Below, one piece after another: positions 25,999 to 32,775 of a DNA stretch of 64,000 nt (the stretch's first letter is position 1; each line of letters begins with the position of its first letter). Origin of the DNA: Saccharothrix syringae (GTDB taxonomy: Bacteria; Actinomycetota; Actinomycetes; Mycobacteriales; Pseudonocardiaceae); the NCBI RefSeq assembly GCF_009498035.1, contig NZ_CP034550.1, positions 5,890,001-5,954,000 of the forward strand, in the 5' to 3' direction. The notes beneath the pieces are model-generated. The model was not told where the DNA came from, ran no database searches, and saw nothing but the letters and a program-made list of their open reading frames with translations. Made by a program: the position numbers and the translations under genes.

Positions 25999-28900
25999 AT
26001 GAGCAAGCAGACCATCACCTGGACCGTGCTGCCCAACGGGATCACCCCCGCGCTGGACCTGGTCCGCTTCTCCGTGCACGTCGCGCCGCGGCTGGTGCCC
26101 GACACCACGCCCGACACGCTGGCGAAGTTCCCGGACTGGGTCGACTGGCCGGCGCGGGTGCTGGGCGCGGCGTTCTGGCTGGAGTTCCCGGACATCACCG
26201 ACCAGGCCACCGGCAGACCGCTGCGCGTCGCGGCCAGGCGCTCGTCCACCCCGGAGAGCAGGCGCTGGTCGGCCCTGTTCGCCACCACCTCCCGGGTCGA
26301 CCGGCACGCGCTGACCCGGTTCACCCGCCGCCGCATCCGCTCCTACCCGACCCGCCACGTGCGCGACTTCCTCGACAGCCGCTACGGCCGGTTCGGCGCG
26401 CTGGCCCCCGAGCGGTTCCCAACCCTGGACGAGCTGACCGCCGACGACGCGTTCGGCCCGATCGGGTTCGAGTCCGACAGCGACCGCGACGGGCTCGGGT
26501 CCGACCGCAAGACCCTGCTGGTCAAGCGGCTGGAGGGCGGGTTCAACCCCGGCTCGCAGGACCCGGCCCAGTGGGCGCTGCCGTTCCGGCCCGCCGACGC
26601 CACCACCCCCGAGGGGGTGGCGCGGACGTTCCTGCAGGCCGAGCGGTTCCACCGCAGGCGCGACCCGGTCAAGGGCGACCTGCCGCCGCTGTCCGCGCCG
26701 AAGCTGGACTTCCACCAGGTCGTCGCGATGACCCGCGAGCACCACCACCTCCAGCGGCTGCTGGGCCTGGTGCTGGACTTCGAGTCCACCGACCCGCTGC
26801 TGATCAACCTCGTGCGCGGCAACGAGCTGGTCACCCGGGTCCGCCTGGTCACCGACCTCAAGCCGCTGCTGGGCACGGCGGACGCGGTGCACGTGCGGCC
26901 CACCATGCGCTGCCGGGTCGGCAAGGGCACCCGCGACTACGCGTTCACCGCCATCCCGCTGGACACCGACAGCGACCTGCGCGACGGGCTGCTGCGGGTC
27001 GGCGAGACCGACCGGTTCGCCGTGCTGCAGGTGGACCCGGACAGCGCGGCGCTGGCCGTGCGCCAGTTCGCCGACACCGTCACCCGCCTGCGCGTGGAGC
27101 GCGGCGGCCGGCTGCGCAAGCGCAGTGCGAGCACGCCGGACGAGCAGGCGCTGCCCGTGCTGCGCACGGCCGGGTTCTCGGTGGGCCGGCTGTCGCGCGC
27201 CTCGCGGCTGGCGACGAAGATCGAGCGCGGCCGGGTGGTCAACGACGCCGCGTTCACCTCCGGCGGCGACAAGATCACCGACGACATCGCGCTCAACGCC
27301 GACGACGTGGTCCGCGGCTACCGCTGGGACGTGCGCGACGAGAACGCCGGGCAGTGGTTCTCGCTGATGTGGCGCGACGGCGCGTACGTGTTCGTGCGGT
27401 CCGGCAACGAGGAGGTCAAGGTGCTGGAGGAGACGGCGGCGCAGACCGCGCCGACGACCTCCGGCGCGAGCGGCGACGAGGACCTGTACCTGCAGGAGTC
27501 GCTGGTGCACTGGGCGGGCTGGAGCCTCGCCGCCCCGCGCCCCGGCAAGGCGCTGGCCGCGGACAACTCCCTCACCGACGCCGAGGGCAAGCCCGACCCG
27601 GACTTCCCGTTCCTGGCCAGGTTCGGCCCCCGCGCGCTGCCCCGGCTGCGGTTCGGGCGGCGCTACCGGTTCCGGGCGCGCGTGGTGGACATCGCGGGCA
27701 ACTCGCTGACCTCCGAGCAGGCCGACGCGATCACCGACAAGGCGGTGAACACCCCGGTGGAGACCTTCCGCCGGTTCGAGCCGGTGGCGGCCCCCGAGGT
27801 GCTGCTGCGCTCGGTGCCCGGCGAGGCCGAGTCGCTGGAGGTGCTGGCGCTGCGCGGCAACACCGGCACCGACACGGCCGTGGGCACCGCCGACCGGCAC
27901 GTGCTGCCGCCGCGCACCAGCGTGCAGGTCGCCGAGCAGCACGGGATGCTCGACCAGAGCACCACGGGCCGGCCGGTGAACGCCGCCCGCTACGCCGAGC
28001 TGGCCACCCGCGACGCCGCCGTGCTGGAGCAGCACGCCTCGGCCCGCGCCCTGCCCGCCCCGGCCGACCGGCACTGGTACTACGACACCGACCAGCTGCC
28101 CGTGCCCTACCTGCCCGAACCGCTGGCCCGGCGGGTCCTGGTGCGCGGCCTGCCCGGCTCCACCACCTCCACCACGCTCACCGCGGTCGACCAGAGCACC
28201 TGGCCCGCGGCCAAGGGCTTCCGCGTCCGGCTCCAGCAGGGCACCCCCGGCTGGACCTGGAACGAGTCCGCGCGGCTGCTCACCGTGCGGCTGCGCCCCG
28301 GCGACAGCTACCGGCTCCAGCTGTCCTCGCAGTTCGACGCGGCCGACCTGGACCTGATGGCGCTGTGGCCGCTGATCCAGCAGGCCGGCACCGGGGTCGA
28401 CCTGGAGGCGGTCCGGCAGTCCGTGGTCGGCGGCAGGCACCCGATGTTCACCCCCGCCCGGACGCTGACCCTGGTGCACGCGGTGCGCACGCCCCTGGCC
28501 GTGCCCGACATCACCGCGGTCACCGCCCGGCGGCCCGGGATCGGCACCACGCACGCGGAGCTGGGCCCGAGCATGGTGGTCAGCCGCAAGAGCAGCGGCA
28601 GCGTGGAGTTCACCGCGAGCTGGCGGATGCCCGTGGACGACGGCACCTCGGACCCCACGGTCGTGCGCGACTTCCGGTCCGCGCCGATCACCGTGCCGCT
28701 GGAGCAGGCCCACGGGCCGCAGCCGGACACCGAGACCGTCCAGTTCCAGGCGAAGCACGAGTTCGGCGACACCCGGTTCCGGCAGGTGCGGTACGAGGCG
28801 CGGGCGGTCACCCGGTTCAGCGAGTTCTTCCGGGAGCACCGGGAGGTCGCCTTCAGCGGCGAGCAGCACACCCTGGGCGTGCCGATCGACCCGGCCCACC

Positions 28901-30012
28901 TGGTCGTGGTCGACAAGGACAGCCGCACGCAGTACCAGCCCGGTCCCCGGGGCGCCGACCCCGCCAAGGCGCCCGGCGACTACGTGGTCGTCGACGCCGC
29001 CAACGGCACGTTCCGGCGGACCGCGGGCGGGTCGCTCACCTCCCCGCGCACGCTGGAGGTGAGCTTCGTCCGCCCGGACACGCGCAGCGCGCCCGCCGTC
29101 GTCGAGCACGAGATCCGCAGCTCGGCCCGCCCCGCCGCGCCGCGGATCCGCCAGGTGGTGCCCATCTTCCGCTGGGAGAACCCGGCGCCGGGCCAGAGCG
29201 TGCGGCGCGGCGGCGGGCTGCGGGTGTACCTGGAGCGGCCGTGGTGGTCCAGCGGTGACGGCGAGAAGCTGGGCGTGCTGCTGTGGCCGAGCACCACCAC
29301 CGACGCGCCCGAGCACGTGCGGGGCGCGGTGACCATGTGGGGCAACGACCCGGCGCAGCACTCCACCCTGGTGGCCGACGACGTGCTCCAGCAGTCCTTC
29401 CCGCTGGCCACGAGCTTCGGCACCGGCATGGCGGTCCCGGAGTTCCCGACCACCGAGCTGAAGGTCGCCGCGCACGACGTGGCCTTCGACCCGGAGCGCG
29501 GGCTGTGGTACTGCGACATCCAGATCACCCGGCAGGGCGACACACCGCTGGAGGGCTACTTCCCGTTCGTGCGCCTGGCCCTGGCCCGCTTCCAGCCCAG
29601 GTCGATGGCCGGCCTGTACCTGTCCTCGGTGGTGACCGCCGACTTCGCGCAACTCGCCCCGGACCGCACCGCGGTGGTGACCGGCAGCGGTGCCACCCGC
29701 ACCGTCCAGGTGAGCGGACCGGGTGCGACGAACACCCAGTCGGGACGGCTCAACGAGGTCCGGGTGACCGTGGAGCAGCAGCTGGCCGGCGTGACCGACC
29801 CGGTGCTGCGCTGGCAGCCGACCGGCGCGACCACCACGATCAGCACCCCGACGAGCAGCAACGGCGTGCTGACCTGGACGGGGACGGTGTCACTGCCCAC
29901 CGGCACCAGCCCCCTGCGGCTGGTGGTCGAGGAGTTCGAGGCGCACCGCGACGGCAACGGCGGGATCGTCGCGACCCGCCTGGTGCACACCGACACCGTC
30001 GCGCTGGGCTGA
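25999..30012 (+). CDS. giant companion protein of unknown family (1,337 aa)
   Basis: 1,337 residues, starting two bases after the previous stop. No signal peptide or membrane helix is visible. The protein is beta-rich with fibronectin/Ig-like stretches: FGRRYRFRARVVDIAGNSLTS near residue 555 looks like a fibronectin-III-type strand pair, and the last ~110 residues (VSGPGATNTQSGRLNEVRVTVEQ..) resemble an Ig-like domain. Other conserved-looking strings are DRHWYYDTDQLPVPYLPEPLA and EGYFPFVRLALARFQPRSM. No enzymatic motif is seen. With its exported neighbour it probably forms one large assembly; whether it leaves the cell is unclear. Two strong hairpins end the operon. Confidence 0.88.
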   Translation: MSKQTITWTVLPNGITPALDLVRFSVHVAPRLVPDTTPDTLAKFPDWVDWPARVLGAAFWLEFPDITDQATGRPLRVAARRSSTPESRRWSALFATTSRVDRHALTRFTRRRIRSYPTRHVRDFLDSRYGRFGALAPERFPTLDELTADDAFGPIGFESDSDRDGLGSDRKTLLVKRLEGGFNPGSQDPAQWALPFRPADATTPEGVARTFLQAERFHRRRDPVKGDLPPLSAPKLDFHQVVAMTREHHHLQRLLGLVLDFESTDPLLINLVRGNELVTRVRLVTDLKPLLGTADAVHVRPTMRCRVGKGTRDYAFTAIPLDTDSDLRDGLLRVGETDRFAVLQVDPDSAALAVRQFADTVTRLRVERGGRLRKRSASTPDEQALPVLRTAGFSVGRLSRASRLATKIERGRVVNDAAFTSGGDKITDDIALNADDVVRGYRWDVRDENAGQWFSLMWRDGAYVFVRSGNEEVKVLEETAAQTAPTTSGASGDEDLYLQESLVHWAGWSLAAPRPGKALAADNSLTDAEGKPDPDFPFLARFGPRALPRLRFGRRYRFRARVVDIAGNSLTSEQADAITDKAVNTPVETFRRFEPVAAPEVLLRSVPGEAESLEVLALRGNTGTDTAVGTADRHVLPPRTSVQVAEQHGMLDQSTTGRPVNAARYAELATRDAAVLEQHASARALPAPADRHWYYDTDQLPVPYLPEPLARRVLVRGLPGSTTSTTLTAVDQSTWPAAKGFRVRLQQGTPGWTWNESARLLTVRLRPGDSYRLQLSSQFDAADLDLMALWPLIQQAGTGVDLEAVRQSVVGGRHPMFTPARTLTLVHAVRTPLAVPDITAVTARRPGIGTTHAELGPSMVVSRKSSGSVEFTASWRMPVDDGTSDPTVVRDFRSAPITVPLEQAHGPQPDTETVQFQAKHEFGDTRFRQVRYEARAVTRFSEFFREHREVAFSGEQHTLGVPIDPAHLVVVDKDSRTQYQPGPRGADPAKAPGDYVVVDAANGTFRRTAGGSLTSPRTLEVSFVRPDTRSAPAVVEHEIRSSARPAAPRIRQVVPIFRWENPAPGQSVRRGGGLRVYLERPWWSSGDGEKLGVLLWPSTTTDAPEHVRGAVTMWGNDPAQHSTLVADDVLQQSFPLATSFGTGMAVPEFPTTELKVAAHDVAFDPERGLWYCDIQITRQGDTPLEGYFPFVRLALARFQPRSMAGLYLSSVVTADFAQLAPDRTAVVTGSGATRTVQVSGPGATNTQSGRLNEVRVTVEQQLAGVTDPVLRWQPTGATTTISTPTSSNGVLTWTGTVSLPTGTSPLRLVVEEFEAHRDGNGGIVATRLVHTDTVALG

Positions 30013-30017
30013 AGTGC

Positions 30018-30049
30018 GGTGGCGGCGCCCGTGATCGGGCGCCGCCACC
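30018..30049 (+). terminator. first of two tandem terminator hairpins
   Basis: A perfect 13-bp stem, 30018-30030 with 30037-30049, loop GTGATC, beginning 5 bp after the stop of the second giant gene. Confidence 0.85.
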
Positions 30050-30069
30050 GGGGACGGACCGGGGACATG

Positions 30070-30102
30070 ACGAGGCCGGTGCCCGCTGGGCACCGGCCTC
30101 GT
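30070..30102. terminator. second tandem terminator hairpin
   Basis: A perfect 15-bp stem, 30070-30084 with 30088-30102, loop GCT. Together with the preceding hairpin it closes the giant-gene operon and may also stop the convergent transcript ending at 30168. Confidence 0.85.
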
Positions 30103-30167
30103 CCCGTGCACCTCCCGGACCGCCGCTCAGCCGCGGCGGCTCACCGGGGCGGACCACCGGTGGCCGC

Positions 30168-30893
30168 TCACCAGGGGCTGCCACCGCCCTCGCCGCCGCC
30201 GCCGTCGTCCTCCCGACCGGCGGCGATCACGTCGGTGCCCCACGGGCTGCCACCACCCGCGCCGCCCCCGCGGGTGGGAACCGCATCGGTGCCCCACGGG
30301 CTGCCACCACCCGCACCGCCCCCGCGGGTGGGAACCGCGTCGGTGCCCCACGGGCTGCCACCGCCCACGCCACTCTCGCGAGCGGCCATCGCATCGGTGC
30401 CCCACGGGCTGCCACCACCCGCACCGCCCCCGCGGGTGGGAACCGCGTCGGTGCCCCACGGGCTGCCACCGCCCACGCCACTCTCGCGAGCGGCCATCGC
30501 ATCGGTGCCCCACGGGCTGCCGCCGCCCTCGCCGGAGCCGCCGGTGTCGTAGGTGCACCACGAGATGCCCGCGATGCCGTTCTGGTTGTAGTTGTTGACG
30601 TTGCGCGAGTCCACGTACCCCCACAAACCGCCCGACGGCGTGGCCGTGGGAACCCACGCCCACAGGTAGATCTGGGTGCCCCAGACCCCACCGACGCCGC
30701 GCGTCTGGCAGGACACGTAGATGTCCTCCCAGGACGACTCGCCCACGGTGGAGTGCCACTGGTCGTAGACCGCGGTGTAGGACCCGTAGGCCGTCATCCA
30801 CGCGGCCGCTGCCGAAGCCTCGCCCGCGGTGACCGCGGGTGTGACGGCGGCCAGCGCCAGCGCGGCGCCGGCGACCCCCTTGCGGATGTTCAT
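30168..30893 (-). CDS. secreted protein with six 18-residue C-terminal repeats
   Basis: A 241-residue protein. Residues 1-30 are a Sec signal (MNIRKGVAGAALALAAVTPA..ASA). Residues of about 31-120 form a compact aromatic-rich domain with two cysteines (VSCQTRG and SWCTYD), probably one disulfide. The remaining half is six copies of an 18-residue unit beginning GGGSPWGTD, alternating between the forms DAMAARESGV and DAVPTRGGGA, and the protein ends exactly in a seventh partial GGGSPW. Each full unit is 54 bp. Repeats of this type suggest a flexible adhesive or scaffolding stalk, or a repeated-core precursor peptide; no modifying enzyme is adjacent. I do not recognise the family. Confidence 0.85.
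   Translation of the reverse strand: MNIRKGVAGAALALAAVTPAVTAGEASAAAAWMTAYGSYTAVYDQWHSTVGESSWEDIYVSCQTRGVGGVWGTQIYLWAWVPTATPSGGLWGYVDSRNVNNYNQNGIAGISWCTYDTGGSGEGGGSPWGTDAMAARESGVGGGSPWGTDAVPTRGGGAGGGSPWGTDAMAARESGVGGGSPWGTDAVPTRGGGAGGGSPWGTDAVPTRGGGAGGGSPWGTDVIAAGREDDGGGGEGGGSPW
30214..30537 (-). repeat. 54-bp in-frame tandem repeat array, six units
   Basis: The marker TCGGTGCCCCACGGGCTGCC recurs with its first base at 30232, 30286, 30340, 30394, 30448 and 30502, exactly 54 bp apart. Units come in two alternating types (order B, B, A, B, A then an edge unit, read left to right), nearly identical at DNA level including silent sites, which points to recent expansion or ongoing homogenisation. 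The array is entirely inside the secreted-protein gene. Confidence 0.92.
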
Positions 30894-30956
30894 CGACTTC
30901 CCTCCCCTTGCGTCGTATTCACGTGCACCGCGCGTTCCGCGCGGGAAACCGTGGGC

Positions 30957-32360
30957 TCACAGGCCGATCGCCCGCTCCACCGCGGGGTGCTCGACGTGCA
31001 GCACGTCGACCAGTTCGTCCAGGACACCGCGCAGCACCTGCTCGGGCAGGTGGCCGTGGCCCAGGACGAGGGCGTTGCCCGCCGGGCGGCCGGGCAGGTG
31101 GAACGACGCCAGCGTGGGCACCAGCACGCCGCGCCGGTGCAGCTCGGCGTGCACGCACTCGGCGTCGAGCCGGTCGGGCAGGTGCACCACGACCGTGCCC
31201 GCCGCGCCGGGCGGCGCCAACCGGACGGCGGGCCCCAGCGGCGCGAGCGCGGCGCGCACCAGGGCGTCCTTGCGCGAGAACAGGCGTTCGAGCTGGTGCA
31301 GCCGCCGCAGCACGCTGCCCTCGGTCAGCAGGTGCGCCAGCGCCGACTGGGCCACGTGGGACGGCTGCTCGTCGCCGAACGCGCCCGGCGGCAGCGCCTT
31401 GAGCAGGTCGCGGTGCAGCAGCACGTAGCCGACGCGCAGGGACGGGGCGAACACGGTGCGGAAGTCGCCCACCACCGCGGTGCGCACACCCGCCAGGTTC
31501 GACAGCCTGGGCAGCGGCGCGGCGGCGGGCGCGACGTGCACCCCGACCACCTCCACCACCAGGTGGTCCTCCTCGCGGCGCGCCCAGTCGGCCAGCTGCT
31601 GGCGGCGCAGCGCCGAGACCACCGCGCCGAACGGCGGCCCGCCGTCGGGCGAGACCACCGCGGTCGTGCACGCCGGCGGCACCGCGCCGGTCCACCCGCC
31701 GTCCCGGTCGACCGGCAGCGCCACCGCCCGGCGGCCGCTGTCGGCCACGACCTGGCGCAGCACCGGCGGGGCCGGGTCCTGGACCGCGACGCGCCCGGGG
31801 CCGCCCAGCGCGTCGAGCACCAGGCGCAGGCCGTGCGCCAGGCCGCTGGTGATCAGCACCTGGTGCTCGTCGCAGCCCAGGCCGCGGGTGCGCCGCAGGT
31901 GCCCGGCCACGGCGCGGCGCAGCTCCGGCAGGCCGCCGCGGGGCAGCTCGCGCACCGGCGGCGGCTGGAAGCTGGCGTGCCGCCACGCCGCGCGCCACGC
32001 GGCCAGCGGGAAGCCCTCCCCGGTCGCCTGGCCCGGCGTGCAGTCGACGTGCTCGCCCGCGGGCGCGGGTGGCCGGCACTGGTCGGGCGGCGCGGACCGG
32101 CGGGCGGCCACGTAGCTGCCCGAGCCGCGGCGCCCCTCCAGGTAGCCGCGGGCGTACAGGATCTCGTAGGCCGCCAGCGCCACCCCGCGCGAGACGTGCA
32201 GCCGCTCGGCCAGCGTCCGCGTCGACGGCAGCCGGCAGCCGCCGGCCAGCAGGCCGCGGTCGACCGCGCCGGCCAGCTGCTCGGCGAGCTGGTCCTGGAG
32301 CGGGCGGCGGGTGGTGCGGTCCAGCTCGATCGGGATGGTCAGACCTTCCGGAATGCGCAT
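30957..32360 (-). CDS. MocR-type GntR regulator lacking the PLP-binding residues
   Basis: A 467-residue protein with a GntR winged helix at about residues 15-85 (PLQDQLAEQLAGAVDRG, LPSTRTLAERLHVSRGVALAAYE) fused to a fold-type-I aminotransferase-like domain. In this family the cofactor lysine lies in a GSFSKTLAPxLRLGY segment; here it reads GDFRTVFAPSLRVGY (residues 298-312), with Thr302 where the lysine should be. The EDDYD motif that holds the pyridine-nitrogen aspartate is EVVGV at 270-274. PLP binding should therefore be lost. The start is the ATG at 32360, and the gene overlaps the DUF4242-like gene by 22 bp. Confidence 0.9.
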   Translation of the reverse strand: MRIPEGLTIPIELDRTTRRPLQDQLAEQLAGAVDRGLLAGGCRLPSTRTLAERLHVSRGVALAAYEILYARGYLEGRRGSGSYVAARRSAPPDQCRPPAPAGEHVDCTPGQATGEGFPLAAWRAAWRHASFQPPPVRELPRGGLPELRRAVAGHLRRTRGLGCDEHQVLITSGLAHGLRLVLDALGGPGRVAVQDPAPPVLRQVVADSGRRAVALPVDRDGGWTGAVPPACTTAVVSPDGGPPFGAVVSALRRQQLADWARREEDHLVVEVVGVHVAPAAAPLPRLSNLAGVRTAVVGDFRTVFAPSLRVGYVLLHRDLLKALPPGAFGDEQPSHVAQSALAHLLTEGSVLRRLHQLERLFSRKDALVRAALAPLGPAVRLAPPGAAGTVVVHLPDRLDAECVHAELHRRGVLVPTLASFHLPGRPAGNALVLGHGHLPEQVLRGVLDELVDVLHVEHPAVERAIGL

Positions 32361-32695
32361 CGTTCCCCCTGCTGTGGCACTGGCAGTTCCCCCTGGTGCG
32401 GCACTGGCGGCGCGGTCGGCGGCGGCACTGGCGGCGCGGGCGTGACGCGGGTGGCCTCGACGATCCGCTCGAAGGGCACCCCGGCCCGGCGGAAGGTCAG
32501 CTCCAGCTCGTCCGGCGCGTCCCCGGTCAGCATGCAGAAGTAGCTGTCGTCGACCGGGATCGCCAGGCACCCCGCGAACCCGGTGCTGCCCCGCCCCTCC
32601 GCGAGCACGCGGCGCAGCGCGGCGGCCACCTCGTCCTGCTGCGCACCGGGCAGGTAGCACTCCACCAGGAACAGCCGAGCCGCCGTATCCGTCAT
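32339..32695 (-). CDS. DUF4242-like small protein
   Basis: A 118-residue protein. Residues 5-80 (LFLVECYLPGAQQDEVAAAL, then DDSYFCMLTGDAPDELELTFRRAGVPFERIVEA) match the layout of the DUF4242 / nickel-binding SCO4226-type ferredoxin-like fold as I remember it; not searched. The last ~30 residues are a Pro-rich tail with an internal repeat (PPVPHQGELPVPQQGE). It overlaps the start of the MocR-type gene by 22 bp, so the two are co-translated. Function unknown; it may work with, or give a signal to, the regulator. Confidence 0.72.
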   Translation of the reverse strand: MTDTAARLFLVECYLPGAQQDEVAAALRRVLAEGRGSTGFAGCLAIPVDDSYFCMLTGDAPDELELTFRRAGVPFERIVEATRVTPAPPVPPPTAPPVPHQGELPVPQQGERCAFRKV

Positions 32696-32775
32696 GCCAC
32701 GAGCCTGCCGCGCGGGCACCCCCCGACGAATCGGGGAGCGACCCTACAGTTGCCCCGCCCACCCCCGGACCGCGC

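Noticed and set aside
22088..29652. Very long antisense open frames across the two giant genes
   Set aside because: They arise from the high GC content and the periodicity of the real genes; their proteins are low-complexity His/Arg/Gly-rich and have no ribosome sites or sensible third-position bias.
30214..30537. CRISPR-like array of regular repeats
   Set aside because: The units are directly adjacent with no variable spacers, are 54 bp long and are in frame inside a secreted-protein gene.
32339..32360. Overlap of the MocR and DUF4242-like genes as a misannotated single gene
   Set aside because: The two are in different frames with their own start and stop, and both have the right fold length; a fusion would need a frameshift.
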